Assembly: GCA_949130485.1 (NCBI GenBank)
Contig: OX422185.1
Location: 19,099,353-19,163,352, forward strand
Reading direction: 5' to 3'
DNA: 64,000 nucleotides
Source of the DNA: Agelas oroides
Taxonomy: Eukaryota; Porifera; Demospongiae; Agelasida; Agelasidae
Under the pieces are notes generated by a model that saw only the letters and a program-made list of their open reading frames with translations, ran no database searches and was not told where the DNA came from. Made by a program: the position numbers and the translations under genes. Within the stretch, counting starts at the first letter, position 1; each line of letters begins with the position of its first letter. Shown here in pieces: positions 21,247 to 58,545 of the stretch.

Positions 21247-23084
21247 CTATATATTTTGATATAGAGCAGGTAACTTAATGGTCCTGCCACTGACAACACA
21301 GTACCAGTTGTGTGTGTGTGGAGAGATGTCCTGATGGAGAGGACATGCACTCACATCTGGAAACTCATACTCCAGCTCCCCATGCACAAACACAGATGAA
21401 GCACAACAGTTCTCCACCAGTTGGGGGTATGGTAGTTGGGCTGGTATTGGGAAGTCACACTGGGTATCTTCGTCAGTGGAGGTCGGTTGCTGTTGGCTGA
21501 GAATGTTTAGCAACAGTTGGTTTTCCACTTCCAACTCTCTCACACGATCATTTAGCTGCTCAGTATGTTCTTCAAGTGTTGAAATCCTTTGGACAAGTAC
21601 ACACTGGTTCTGAATGTGGGATAGCAGAAAGGGAGTGAGAAAACATTGTCAAGAAATCACTTATATCTCTCGAGTGTGTATGTACATAATTGGGGCGAGC
21701 CTGAGCGAACCCCACACTAGCGAAACTGCATTGAGCACGTGTGTGTGTGATATATACTTGCTCGGTTGGTGAAGGGATATATTGCCAGAGTACAGCAACA
21801 GTATAGCTGCCCTGGCTGGAGAAATGGCGCAATTTGTTGGCATGTGATACCTAGCCATCTCTGGTGATGACTTATCTACTTATGCATCATCAAGTTCAGC
21901 TTATTACGCTCATGTGACAGTAGACAGTGACAAACCCTAGACCTGCTGTGTGCCATGACAAATCATTAAACCAGCAGCTTGCTGCTTGCTCAGGCTCACG
22001 CCACGATGATGAATCATCTGACTAGTTAAGATTGTTTTATTGTGTGTGAAACTGGGGCCAGTCAGCATAGCTTGTAGTATATATAAGTGCTATACCATTG
22101 CAGTAGTACTGCATGGTGGGGACATTCATGTTTCAATATTCATTGTTCTTTACCACTAACCACACTAAGAGTGATCTAACCCTCAGACCAACCTACCTGA
22201 AACTGTATTGCATTCTCCAAGTGTTCAACATGTTGATTTAGCTGGTTGATAGTTTGTTGTAGCATCTCTAACTTAGCAACTACTTGCCGAACTTCATTTT
22301 GACTCTCATCTAGTTTTCTCTCCAGTTGTGGACACTTTGAAATGTATTGGTGGCTGGCAGTAGAGGTACACTGTGTCAAGTTAGCTGTCATCTTTTGGGT
22401 AAGGGATTCGTAGTCCTGCGCCCACTGGTTGTTAATGTAGCATAGCTACATGATAGATAAAATGTTACCTAAAATGAGTAACTAATATTGAAATTTGTCA
22501 CTCATATAACATAATATATATATGCACTGAAAAGCACATCTGAAAAATTCATCATGCACTCTCATTACCACAGAAGGGGTAGATTTTTCATTAGCTAAAT
22601 TTTGTAGAATTACTGATATTCATGACTACATACTACATAATACTACATGCACACACACACACATAAATTTTATTTTATTTGTTCATTTGTTTATTTATTT
22701 ATTTTTATTTTTTTCTTCGCTAGTCATTTAAGCTGGAATGACAGACGGACACACACTAACCCTCTCGATGTACTCTTCAAACGCCTGTCTATCTCGTCTC
22801 ATTGCGCTCCTGTCGCGCCACAGAATAAAGTAGTGGAGAAGCAGGTGGATGAACACTGCCTCGGGACCCTGCAGCTGCCACGAGTAGAAATAAACTGGCA
22901 GAAGATCCTGCAGTTTGCTCTGGAAGGCAGCAGAGTTCGCGATCTCCACCATCTCCGCAGTCGTCGTCTGCGAGATGTCTTCGCACATTTGCTGCAGAAT
23001 CTCCGACACCTCCTGTCCGCTGGGTAACGGCAGACTGGGAACGCTCGGAAAGCACCGAGGGATTGCGCTACTCTCGCTTGCCAT
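21247..23084 (-). CDS. Gene B: three-exon coiled-coil protein of unknown family
   Basis: Exon 1 is 23084-22761 (108 codons), exon 2 is 22445-22197 (83 codons), and exon 3 is 21624 or 21609 down to stop 21247. All junctions are phase 0. The N-terminal domain has SGQEVSEILQQMCEDISQTT, SKLQDLLPVYFYSWQLQG and HLLLHYFILWRD. Exon 2 starts LCYINNQWAQDYESL and is a coiled coil. Exon 3 ends in a Cys-containing tail, ENCCASSVFVHGELEYEF, CPLHQDISPHTHNWYC. It is a clear paralogue of gene A at 28.3-30.1 kb but lacks the last 60 residues of exon 1. At exon 3 the expected acceptor AG reads TG (TTTCTG/CTATCC); an in-frame CAG 15 nt downstream could replace it. Function unknown. If only the normal acceptor is usable, the gene may be damaged. 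Confidence 0.68.
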
Positions 23085-23214
23085 GAAGACGACTACTACC
23101 AGCAACCGCAATTGTACAACCCGCCGCACTAACGCCAGCCGGTATGTTCGTCGCCTTTATATAACGTAGGTAGCAAAAAGGGGTTAGGCGCGCGCCGTAT
23201 AGGACAACCGCTCC

Positions 23215-23395
23215 TTCGTACATTCTCATGATTCGTACATTCTCATGATTCGTACATTATGATTCGTACATTATGATTCGTACATTAACATTATGATTCG
23301 TACATCGTACATTCTGATTCTCATGATTCGTACATCGTACATTCTCATGATTCGTACATGATTCGTACATTCTCCGTACACTCTGAACCGACTTC
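23215..23395. repeat. GATTCGTACATT minisatellite
   Basis: About ten irregular units of (CTCAT)GATTCGTACATT with TACATCGTACATT variants lie just upstream of gene B. The CpG-bearing units may overlap its promoter. Confidence 0.85.
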
Positions 23396-23989
23396 CTGTC
23401 AGCCATGTTTTTCATGAGTCTGCTCCCACCCAGCAAGGCAGGAGAGTATGATTGTTACAAAACGAACGGTGAGAATAATATTTAGGGTGGCTTATTATAT
23501 CCATATGTTTTGCTCCTGAGAAATAAGGAGAGTCTGGTTGATTGTTACTAAACAACAGTGAAATTTTTTTTAGCATTTAGGGGTGATTTATTAGGTACCA
23601 GCCACCACAGCTTGTTGCTTGTGACACGCTTTCCAGCTACCAGCAAAAGCTGTCCTGGAATGGTAGCTAGCTAAGTGTAATACAGACAGTCAATATGTTT
23701 ATCACTTTTCTGATGTGAGCTACATGGGGACATGGGGCCCAAGTTACCTCTTTTCGATGGTTTTATGGATAGGAAGTCGTTTCTTCTCGTCAGCTGACTC
23801 TAAGGTAACCATTTAAAGCTTCAAATCGGCCGCTCGATGCACACAATCGAGTGAGTTCTTTGCATGCTTTGTGCTACCATCATAAATCTACAAACTGTGT
23901 ATCAATATATATAATTTTGGCGTTACGAATGCAGGGAAGTAAGTATGCGAAAGTGATGGAATTCCACCGCCCATGCGCAAATGGCTGAA

Positions 23990-24034
23990 ACCAGGCCCTT
24001 TCTCCTCCTCTTCGGGTCTGGGAACGAGGCTAAT
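23990..24034. mobile_element. Solo right end of a TAGCCTCG-family MITE
   Basis: GGTCTGGGAACGAGGCTA matches the right terminus of the family, preceded by AGGCCCTTTCTCC. I found no matching left end or 9-bp partner for the ATGTAACAT that follows. Confidence 0.45.
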
Positions 24035-24179
24035 GTAACATAAATCTACTATGCACCAAAATTCTGACTTACACCTAGGTTGTTCAACCTTGCAATAGCT
24101 TGCTGATCATGAAGACATTCACTCACTTTGTTTAGGTCACTCCTTACCTAGTTGGTTATGGCAGCATAGTCAACGGCAG

Positions 24180-24480
24180 TTTACCTCTTGTGTCTTTGAC
24201 AATCAACAGCTCGCTCCAGGTGTAGGGTTAGGGTTAGTATGTTGTGCAAGACTTCTTGGCCAGCAAAACAAACACATTCCATGCAACAGCATGTTGCAGA
24301 AATGAGAGCTTGAATCAGCTTCATCCGGTGTCTTCCACAATCAACAACTCACTCCAGGTGTAGTGAAGCATGTTGTGCATGAGAGGGGGGGGGTTCTTGG
24401 CCAGCAAACCAATTTTTAAACAAACACATTCCACACATGCAGCACCTCCTGTTACAAAAATGAGAGCCTAACGTGACACA
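24180..24480. repeat. About 150-bp tandem duplication
   Basis: Two copies (about 24190-24320 and 24330-24475) share CAATCAACA(G/A)CTC(G/A)CTCCAGGTGTAG, CATGTTGTGCA, TTCTTGGCCAGCAAA and AACAAACACATTCCA. No coding potential. Confidence 0.75.
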
Positions 24481-24499
24481 GCTTATTGTAAGAAGTGTA

Positions 24500-25170
24500 T
24501 ACAATCCTGTATATATTGACGATGTCATAAGTTACCATCTCATCTGTGTCCCTTGTCTTTTGCCTACATTCTTGAATCAGCTGTAATGGTTATGATAAAT
24601 GGATAAATGGATAGCTATTTGGTGTATGTTTGGTCTTTGCAAGGTGTGCTTAATCCTTTTACCAAGCCATTTTGCTGCAACTGCTCTCAGCTGTTTGATT
24701 CTTGTGTCAACACTGACATGTATGGGAAGAGGAGGTTTTTTCTTTGCTCTTTCTTCTGTCTGGATCTGCCACGTTGATTGGATACATTCATTGTGTCCAT
24801 TAGTGGGTCGGTTTGCTGCGCTTTGACTGTGTTTTGACCTTTGCAGACTCTTGAGATTAACACCCGTTCGAGCATACTGCCACATGCATGTTTCACTGTA
24901 CATCTTGACAGAAGATGGACTGCAGGTATGTCTTTTGGAGTTGTAGAGCTAAAGCAATAGCTAACACCTTCATTTGCTAGAGCTTCTGTGTTGATGGCTT
25001 TCAGGGTTGATAGTGTTACAAAACACTAAGGAAATGCATTCAGCAAGAGCTCCTTCATATAAGTCGTCCACCTTGTATGGATCAGGCGTCTTTCTGCTAA
25101 TTACATAATGTGTATATTCTCCCTTCGCCCTTGTTTCTATGGTAACAGGTAGTTTTATCAAAAGTTTACC
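24500..25170. other. Intergenic, no gene seen
   Basis: Single-copy sequence between repeats. Short ORFs here lack splice or family support. Confidence 0.4.
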
Positions 25171-25179
25171 ACTTACCTT

Positions 25180-25250
25180 ACCACTTTTGGGGAATAAGCA
25201 CAAGGAATTCGACTTTGTTCACCAGGCCGTTTCTCGCTGGGATGCGGGTT
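25180..25250 (-). mobile_element. Fragment related to the 20581 MITE
   Basis: ACCACTTTTGGGGAATAAGC, AATTCGACTTTGTTCACCAG and CCGTTTCTCGCTGGGA are the reverse complement of the left sub-terminal region of the element at 20581. Ends and target duplications are missing. Confidence 0.6.
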
Positions 25251-25792
25251 GCCCTAGACTTAAATAGTTTGTAGTGACTGTATAGCCACTCAATTTGACC
25301 AGCAATTTGCCAGCTTTAGTTATATTCATTGACTCATCTGGCTCCTGCATGAATGCCAAGTTCTATAGAAGTCGGCAAACTTTTTGCTGTAATTTCGACT
25401 GAATGCTTCATTCCTCTTCTCTAGCTACTCAAGTCTGAAAACCCACAAGTAAGTTTTTAGGCCATACCAAATTGATTAGTTGTTTAACAGATTTCCTGAA
25501 CAGTGAAATGCTGTCGATAGGTTGGTATAAATTTGTTTTGTTTCCATTTACTACACCACATTCACTGCAAATTACTCCGAATACTACAAGCAGTCAAGTC
25601 TGGCTGGTGCACATTCTAACGCCAGAAGTGCATAATAAGGTAGACAGAAGAGCGAAACATGACCATCTCTACGATTCGCTCTAATTCATGGAACACATTG
25701 CTTTTGGATTTTTACAAGCGTTCTAATCAATGTTCTTCAGTGACTGCTGTGCCTAGGTGGTGCCCATCAGTGGACAGTGCTTGCCCTGTTGG

Positions 25793-26256
25793 GTAAAGGA
25801 TAACCCTGTTACTATGACAATGGTTACTATCTTTCATGTGCATACATTTAATTTTACTATGGCTGACACATAAGCTCAGCAAGGGGCTTCTGTTTGCTGT
25901 AACACAGTTCAAAGTGACATTCCTAGGAAAGCATGGTTAACTGCAGCTATTTCAGTCTCAAACAGAACACATTTACTTACAACTGAAACATAAGCTAAAA
26001 GCATAGTTTGCAGGCTGTGGAGTAAAGGATAACCTGTTGCCATGACAATGGCTACTATATTACATGAATTTTACTATGGCTGACACAGTATATACATAAG
26101 CTCAGCAAGGGGCTTCTGTTTGCTGTAACACAGTGACATTCCTAGGAAAGTAGAGTTAACTGCAGCTATTTCAACCAGATCTCAAACAGAAGGGCTCAGA
26201 ACACATTTACTTACAACTGAAACATAAGCTAAAAACATAGTTTGCAGGCTGTGGTA
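25793..26256. repeat. About 230-bp tandem duplication
   Basis: Two copies (25793-26021 and 26022-26256) share GTAAAGGATAAC, AAGCTCAGCAAGGGGCTTCT, ACATTCCTAGGAAAG and AGCATAGTTTGCAGGCTGTGG, with small indels. Confidence 0.85.
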
Positions 26257-26609
26257 GGTGAAACATACCAGGCTGTTGTCCACAGCAGGTCCAAAGCTCT
26301 TTGTACTGTGTATTGGAGTTTCCCAGGTGCATGCATTCTGAAATTATAGTGATACTGTTAACTAACCATGGCTTACATAACAAACCTATTTATTTGTACT
26401 ATAGCAGTAAACATATTCTCGGTAAACATAGTTTCATATGGTGTTAAGCATATGAAACCATCAGAGGAGGTCCGACACTAGTGATGATAGATGTTAAGCA
26501 TCAGAGGAGGTCCGACACTAGTGATGATAGATGTTAAGCATATATTCTTATACCAAAAGAAAACTATCACATGGTAAGCACCAAAAATGGAGGCAGTGAT
26601 AGGAAGAAA

Positions 26610-26815
26610 GCGTCACAGCTAAGGAAGCGTCACAGCTAAGGAAGCGTCACAGCTAAGGAAGCGTCACAGCTAAGGAAGCGTCACAGCTAAGGAAGCGTCA
26701 CAGCTAAGGAAGCGTCACAGCTACGGAAGCGTCACAGCTAAGGAAGCGTCACAGCTACGGAAGCGTCACAGCTAAGGAAGCGTCACAGCTACAGAAGCGT
26801 CACAGCTAAGGAAGC
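26610..26815. repeat. 17-bp minisatellite, about 12 copies
   Basis: The unit is GCGTCACAGCTAAGGAA with a few CTACGG and CTACAG variants. It has the same unit length as the 10.1-kb array but an unrelated sequence. Confidence 0.93.
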
Positions 26816-27179
26816 ACTTCTTAGTTAGGGCCATAAAAATCAGCATCAGCATACCAACATAAACATGCAGGGTGAATGCACCATGTTGTGATATTCATTG
26901 GTTATAGTTGTGATAGAGACTGGGATTCATTGGGCCTGCCTTTGCCCAGACATCCTGGCACCAAAACATTCACTGGCCACTTACACTGCTGTGGTATGCT
27001 TCGCTGACCACTGTAACATGTAGCTATATGATGTCATTGTACAGGTGATAATACAGGTTGTGAAAATTAATACTGTCCAGATATCCCGGCACCAAACATT
27101 CACTGCTGTACCATAAACACACATCTTCTCGCTGTTCCACAATCAAAGTAAACTTGACTAATTGAATTCATGTTTCACA

Positions 27180-27470
27180 GTCAAGTGCACACTTGGATAG
27201 TGTTCCACAGTGTATACTAATTAGGTTAGTGTTCTGATGCACACTTGGATGTGCCGCCGAGTGTACACTTGACTAATTGGGTTAGTGTTCTACAGTCACT
27301 TGACTAATTGGGTTAGTGTTCTACAGTCACTTGACTAATTGGGTTAATGTTCTACAGTCACTTGACTAATTGGGTTAGTGTTCTACAGTCACTTGACTAA
27401 TTGGGTTAGTGTTCTACAGTCACTTGACTAATTGGGTCAGTGTTCTACAGTCACTTGACTATTGGGCATA
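27180..27470. repeat. 31-bp minisatellite, about 7 copies plus degenerate units
   Basis: The unit is CACTTGACTAATTGGGTTAG followed by TGTTCTACAGT. Units from 27263 to 27465 are nearly identical; those before are degenerate. Confidence 0.92.
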
Positions 27471-28324
27471 ATTATTGTAAACACTGAACTACTGTAGACT
27501 GAATTGACTACATAATTTAATTGCAGTGTCTGCATGTGTCCATGTGGCATGACCCACTCACACCAGCCAATCATGACAACTAATTTTCAGGGGGATATTT
27601 CTGAAAATTAATCAAGCTTTCTAAAATCACAGCCATTTGGTTCTACCACTACCTCATCATGGGTGTGGAAGACAGCCTCTGTTTTGGTGGCGGATTCCTT
27701 CGGTAAAGTTGGCACGGATGTATATATGTAACATCTGCCTGGTTCCCATGTAGAATGGGCCTGAGGACTAGGCCAAGCATATAACACTCTTAATAGGGAG
27801 ATAGGGCACTTTTAAGTGTAGAAACATTGTAGCCTCGTGCAAAGGCACTTGACAATAAGATCAATGCTTGCTCCAATGTATAATAATCCAATGTACAAGA
27901 ATAAAGCAGGAATCACAAAAAGTGTACCAAAAAATAACAAATGCCTATTTATTAGCATGATGGCCCTGCCTGCAAAGCATTAACAATCAACATGCAGCAT
28001 CTGCTGCTGGTGTTGTTAGTATCTCACACTTTGTAAAATTATTACCAAGGAAATATTAAAAGGTTTGGAAGCTACAAAAGTCGGTAACTATATACATTGA
28101 TATAGGAGGCTGCATGTTTCTGTAATGAAAGAATAGGTATGAACTTTCTCTCAAAGGAAGTATAATATAGTGCAACTTAAAAAGTGTTCTTAAAGTTTGT
28201 AGAAAATGAAGTTCACAAACTTGAAAGCACATATACATGTAACACACTAACAAAAAATGGCAAAAGTTATGACTAGTAGAGTTAGTTTGTGATGTATATA
28301 CGGGTGCATAATGTGATTGTATAG

Positions 28325-30109
28325 TCACTTAATTGTCATGCCGCTGATGATGCAGTACTGATTGTATGTGTGTGGAGAGATGTCCTGATGGAGAGGGCAT
28401 GCACTTGCATTTGGAAACTTGTACACCAACCTCCCGTGCACAAATTCAGATGAAGCACAACAGTTCTTCACAGGTTTGGGGTATGAAGGTGTGGCTTGTA
28501 TTGGAGAATCAGCTGCAGGCTGTGTATCCACCAGTTTCTGTTCCAACTCTTGCATGCGATCATTTAGTTGCTCAAGTGCTGAAATTCTTTGAGCAAGTGA
28601 TTCACAAGTGAATGCCCACTGGTTGTCAATGTGACATAGCTGAAGGGGAGGGAGAGTCAGATTATTTAGAATGCTTGCAAATTTTATAAAGTGGTGCATT
28701 TATATAGCAGACCAGAATGTTCAGTTCAAGTCATTCCATGCCTAATTCAGAATGCATCATGGCTAATTGCAAATCCTTATCCTTTCCGCAGAAAGGATAA
28801 GGATTTCATAGCAGGCATGCCTGCTATGCTATGAATATTCATACATGGTGCCTGCTATGAATACCTGCTATATTCATAGCTAGCCTCGTTCCCAGGCACT
28901 TGAGGAAAGAGCCTGGGGACGAGGCTAATTCATAGCAGGCATGCCTGCTATGAATACTTAAAGCTTGCACATAATCAAGCTGCCAAAGACTATGGTGCAG
29001 TTCTTATAATATGCAGCGGTAGCCATTTGCAGCCACCAATATACACACATGTAAATGTCAATGAACATGATACTATTACAGCATGAAGAGCTTGGCTCTC
29101 AGAACAACCTACCTGAATCTGTATTGCACGATTTTCATTCTCCAAATGTGCAACTTGTTGATTTCTCTGGTGTATAGTATATTGCAGTGTTTCTAACTTT
29201 ACAGTTATTTGGCAGACTTCATTTCGACTCTCGTCCAGTCTTTTCTCCAATTGTAGACACTGAGTGCATTCCATAGTGGTAGAGGAAGGGGTACTGTAAT
29301 ACCCTGTTGAGTTAGCTGTCATCTTTTGGGTAAGTGATTCATAGTCTTGAGCCCACTGGCCATTAATGTGGCAGAGCTGCAGGGGAATTAACACCAAAAA
29401 TCATACTATAAACTGGCACTCATTTACTGATACTGCAGTTTAATGCACTGAATGAAAGATCTGCTCTTATATATGCACTTGACAACATGACAAAAAGTAA
29501 AAGATTTTTATTATATAGCTACAAGAATTACGACTATAATATTATGCATACAAACTCGAGTAACTTCAGCCAAGCTGGAATGACAGATGGACACGCGCTA
29601 ACCTCGTCGTGTGCACTCTGTAATTTCTTGTTGTCCATTTTCAAGTCTTGCACTTGCTTCGTGAGTCTATTAACCTCGGGGTCTGTCTCCTCCAGCTCCG
29701 CCTTCGTTTTGTGGATCTCGCTTTGACTCGCGTCAAGTTTCTTCTCCAGCTCTGCCACACGAGTTTTCAGTCGCTCGATGTACTCTTCAAACGCCTGCCT
29801 GTCTTCCCTCCTTTCGCTGCCATCTTGCCACAGAAGAAAGTAGTTAAGAAGCAAGTAGATTATCACAGCCTCGCGACTCTTCAGCTGCCAAGAGTAGAAA
29901 TAAACTGGCAAAAGATCCTGCAGCTTGCTCCGTGGAGCTGCGGAGTTTGCAACCTCCACGATCTCCGCAGTCGTCGTCTGCGAGATCTCGTCGCACATTT
30001 GTTGTAGAATCTCCGACACCTCCTGACCACTGGGCAGTAGCTGCAGGCTGGGAGCGCTCGGAAAGCAACGAGCTCGAGGGTCTTGGATTGCGCTACGAGA
30101 GTTTGCCAT
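28325..30109 (-). CDS. Gene A: three-exon coiled-coil protein of unknown family
   Basis: Exon 1 is 30109-29603 (169 codons), exon 2 is 29376-29113 (88 codons), and exon 3 is 28639-28325 (104 codons and stop), all phase 0 with GT-AG sites, giving 361 aa. The N-terminal domain contains SGQEVSEILQQMCDEISQTT, SKLQDLLPVYFYSWQL and YLLLNYFLLWQDG. Then comes a coiled coil (RVAELEKKLDASQSEIHKTK). Exons 2 and 3 both open with LCHI(N/D)xQWAxxxESLxQ. The C-terminus is NCCASSEFVHGRLVYKF and CPLHQDISPHTYNQYC. The start was chosen because the MA residues are shared with gene B; an in-frame ATG at 30226 would add 39 residues. I do not recognise the family. It lies 568 bp downstream of the DLG5-like stop on the same strand. 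Confidence 0.75.
28775..28960. repeat. Cluster of nested palindromes (gene A intron 2)
   Basis: AATCCTTATCCTTTC pairs with GAAAGGATAAGGATT, and repeated AGCAGGCATGCCTGCT and TGAATATTCA palindromes follow. A 47-bp MITE has inserted into them. Confidence 0.8.
28881..28927. mobile_element. 47-bp foldback element, TAGCCTCG family, 9-bp TSD
   Basis: TAGCCTCGTTCCCAGGC at the left and GCCTGGGGACGAGGCTA at the right are joined by only 13 bases. Exact 9-bp repeats ATTCATAGC flank it (28872-28880, 28928-28936). Confidence 0.92.
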
Positions 30110-30677
30110 GAGGACGAGCTTGTACGTACGGCTGTAATTTTCGGGTTGGGGCTCGGAAGCAGAATGCATGTCAACTGAGTCTTCTCGCGCGCTTTTATTA
30201 CACATTAGGGCGGAAGACACTGCCATAAATACTTATAAGGCGACAGCCAAAAATGTTTCCAGGAGCGCTTGGATACAGGCTGCACGAGTAATTAGCAATT
30301 AGTTTTACGTGCACAGTAGGCGTACCCGGAAGAGTAAGCTTCCGTAAAAGATCGGATGTGCTGTAGAATATCTGTTTATGCTACCAAACTATCCAGTGCT
30401 TGTGTTATATGCCAGTGACTTTGATCCTTAAATGAGTATTACATAATTATAGTAGTAGGTAAACATTAAAAGTTAAACATTATAAAAGTGTGGATGTTAT
30501 AAACAGTAGGATTTGTGATAGTTTGCAAAGTGTGACAGACTCAGCTAAACATGAAATATTGTATAACAGATTTGATAAAAAGTTTCATTGAGTGTGATGA
30601 CACATACCACATAAAACACACATCTATAAAAAAAAAATTAAAGATGATGATCAAGCTTCAAACAGACAATGTTCATT

Positions 30678-56095
<25,418 letters not shown>

Positions 56096-56569
56096 TGCAA
56101 CAGTAGAAAACCGACCAATCAGAATAGTTGAAACTTGATTTTGAAGTGATCCAAATTAACAGAAAAACTACAGAAAATTGGAGTCAGTGGTCAAAAGTGA
56201 TAAAATTGTTTTGTTTATCATTCAGGAATTGTTTATGTTGATATTGTGGTGTGGCAGGTATTTCTAAACAAACATTCAAAACTCCTCCACTGCCTTTCAG
56301 AAACAGGTAACACCTTTCGATTGTAGCAGATTGCCAAAGAATTCAATTCTTCGCATTCAGTACTTTCTCAGTTTCTGACAATCTTGTATTCAGTGGCAAG
56401 TGTTCTATTATCACAGTTTCAAATTGTGCAATTGCTAAGTGATACAGTGTTTGATTGGCTGTCAGTTTTGGCGGGAAGATGTGAAGAGGTATACCTGAGG
56501 GGGATAAAGAGAAAAAGAATGTGCAGCTGTAATTGATTAGCGTGTCAAACACAGGAGTTGTGTGTGCTA

Positions 56570-56765
56570 CAGGAAAGAAGAAAGGAGGAGGATCAAGGAA
56601 AAGGAAGGGAGGAAAAGAATGGAGAGAGAGAATGAAAAGAGGGAGAGGCAGGAGGGGGGAAAAAAAGGATAGAGTAAGGAGAAAGGGAGGAGGTAGAGGG
56701 GAGAAAGGAGAAGGGGGGGAGATGGGGGGGAGGAAGAAGGGATAGGGAGGAGGGAGGGATATTTA
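56570..56765. repeat. Purine-rich tract upstream of the DLG5-like start
   Basis: GGAAGGGAGGAAAAG-type sequence with G runs, about 500 bp upstream of the ATG. Confidence 0.8.
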
Positions 56766-57037
56766 CCAAAACCTTTAACTAATTCAAATTACCAATAATA
56801 ATATATGTACAGCATACAAGCATATATATCAATCAACATGGTCAACAAATGTAAGCGTGGGATTATAATCACTAGCTGAATTCCTCCTAAAGATTTGTTA
56901 CAATAGCTGGATACGGTCTTTATGGCAAATACCAACCTCTTTATTGAGTGTGTTACGTAGACAATACTTCATTGTGACAGCTGTACATGTATAAAACAAC
57001 AATACCAGGTAGACAACACATCAGCTTGTGGTTGTGG

Positions 57038-57038
<1 letters not shown>

Positions 57039-57121
<83 letters not shown>
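57039..57121. repeat. (CA)n microsatellite
   Basis: About 41 CA units. Confidence 0.95.
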
Positions 57122-57122
<1 letters not shown>

Positions 57123-57189
57123 ACAGCTTATCGTCAGAGCCTTCCCTCCCTCTCTCTCTTACTGGTTAGCTAAACATGTTACAAGACTT

Positions 57190-57385
57190 AAATCCCCACC
57201 TCTCTCTCTCTCTGTTCTTCAACCTTGCTTCCTCTCCCTCTTTCTCCCTCCCTCTTTTTCCCTCCCTCCCCCCCCCATTCCTCTCTCTCTCCTTCTTTCT
57301 TTTCTCTTTCTTCCTCCCTTCCTGTCCCCTCTCCCTCCCCCTCTCTCTCTGTCCTCTTTCTCCCTCCCTCCCTCCCTCCCCCTAC
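57190..57385. repeat. Pyrimidine-rich low-complexity tract
   Basis: CTCTCTCTC, CCCTCCCTC and CTTCTTTC runs; ORFs here on both strands are artefacts. Confidence 0.85.
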
Positions 57386-57789
57386 GCATACCCAAGTTGT
57401 CCGGTGTTTCTTAACATGTCTACTATGCACCAAAGCATGGTATAGCCCCCCCTCAATTTGAGACGCATGATTGGTGGGATGTCATGTGACTAGAGATGAA
57501 CTGTCTGAGTATGCTATTTGTTAATTTGCTTCACATCAGTGAGCAAGTAGCTAGGTGGGGCCAGCCCTATTCAATTTACGTTTTATTCATGAGTTAGTCT
57601 GCACAACTTGTGGCCACGCTTAAGGTCTCATAAGCTCCCCCTCTGCCAGCCACAAAGTCTCATAACAAACCCCAAAAGTCCTTGAACTCCACTTCATTGT
57701 CTAAACTGAGTAGTGGTTTCCATAGCAACCAAGTACTACACACGTGGCTACTATTAACCTTAGCGCCTCATTTGGAGACCAATGAAAAC

Positions 57790-57880
57790 ATATCCCATGA
57801 GAGAGATCCAGCCGTGCATGATTCAAACTTGGGCCTTCTCAATGCTGGTCAACTGATCCACTGGAACTCTGGCATTGACG
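57790..57880 (-). mobile_element. tRNA-derived SINE-like fragment
   Basis: On the minus strand GTGGATCAGTTGACCAGCAT resembles a D arm and CCCAAGTTTGAATCATGC a T arm. Degenerate. Confidence 0.35.
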
Positions 57881-58261
57881 TAAAATGAAGTCAAAATGGC
57901 ATGTACCCATGCATGACACCCTTTTTCTATGGTTGCAAAACTTCCAGACAGAAGGAGGTAACAAAAAGGCCAATTGTCTATGCCCTGGGGTAATGTTCCA
58001 AGTGTACCCACACAGGTGGCATTGTTTACTAGTAACAATCAGTTCTGACTGGCGACATATTTTCAGCATCATGAAAACCCCCCTATGGCCTAAACCCATC
58101 ATGATCTTTGCCGCACAGCATTTCCGATTGCTATATTGATGGCTTTTAGTCCTTGGAATGTTCATTAATGCATAGCGCACGTGACTGTGTCGGACCTCCT
58201 CTGCCATGTTACTATGATTTCAAATGCACATATACTTATTTTCAAATGACTGGTGAAGTTG

Positions 58262-58545
58262 GCCAAGAGTAGGCCTCGACATTTGGTGGGAAGCAGGGTT
58301 CTCGCTAGGCCTTCAGCGGATGGTTTTGCACCATTTGGTTAATTGCAGCACAATTTGGATGATGTGTTGAATTTCAGTAAGAGCACTATTTGGCCTAAGC
58401 CCTGCCGATGGCAGTTACTATCCTGGCTTCCCACTTAACAATAGTAGAGTGTAGAGAGGGTGTTTGCTCATTGTACTATGCACCATTTGGAAGTAGATTT
58501 CTAGCGAGAACCCTGGTGGGAAGGCCTGGGAACGAAGTTAGTACA
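58262..58545. mobile_element. Imperfect inverted-repeat element
   Basis: TAGGCCTCGACATTTGGTGG and AGCAGGGTTCTCGCTAG at the left are partly mirrored by CTAGCGAGAACCCTGGTGGG and AAGGCCTGGGAACGAAGTTA at the right. No target duplication was found. It probably relates to the TAG...CTA family. Confidence 0.45.

Larger units (their letters stand above)
25733..27730 (-). pseudogene. Decayed duplicate of the DLG5-like SH3-GuK exons
   Basis: Bases 25733-25793 match part of exon 28 of the DLG5-like gene (33.45-33.55 kb): CTTCAGTGACTG, then GTGCCCATCAGTGGACAGTG and CTTGCCCTGT. Bases 27645-27730 match the 3' half of exon 23 (38.25-38.33 kb) including the donor region: ACCTCATCATGG, GTGTGGAAGACA and GTAAAGTTGGCACG. 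Relative to that exon there are a deletion of about 18 nt and many substitutions. Both pieces lie on the minus strand in the same order as in the gene. I could not find exons 24-27, 29 or 30. This is a genomic copy, not retroposed, because intronic bases are included. Confidence 0.62.

Noticed and set aside
24217..24238. Telomere-like GGGTTAGGGTTAG
   Set aside because: Only two units inside a tandem duplication; no array.
24970..25203. 77-codon minus-strand ORF
   Set aside because: Overlaps a MITE fragment and lacks any family resemblance or splice support.
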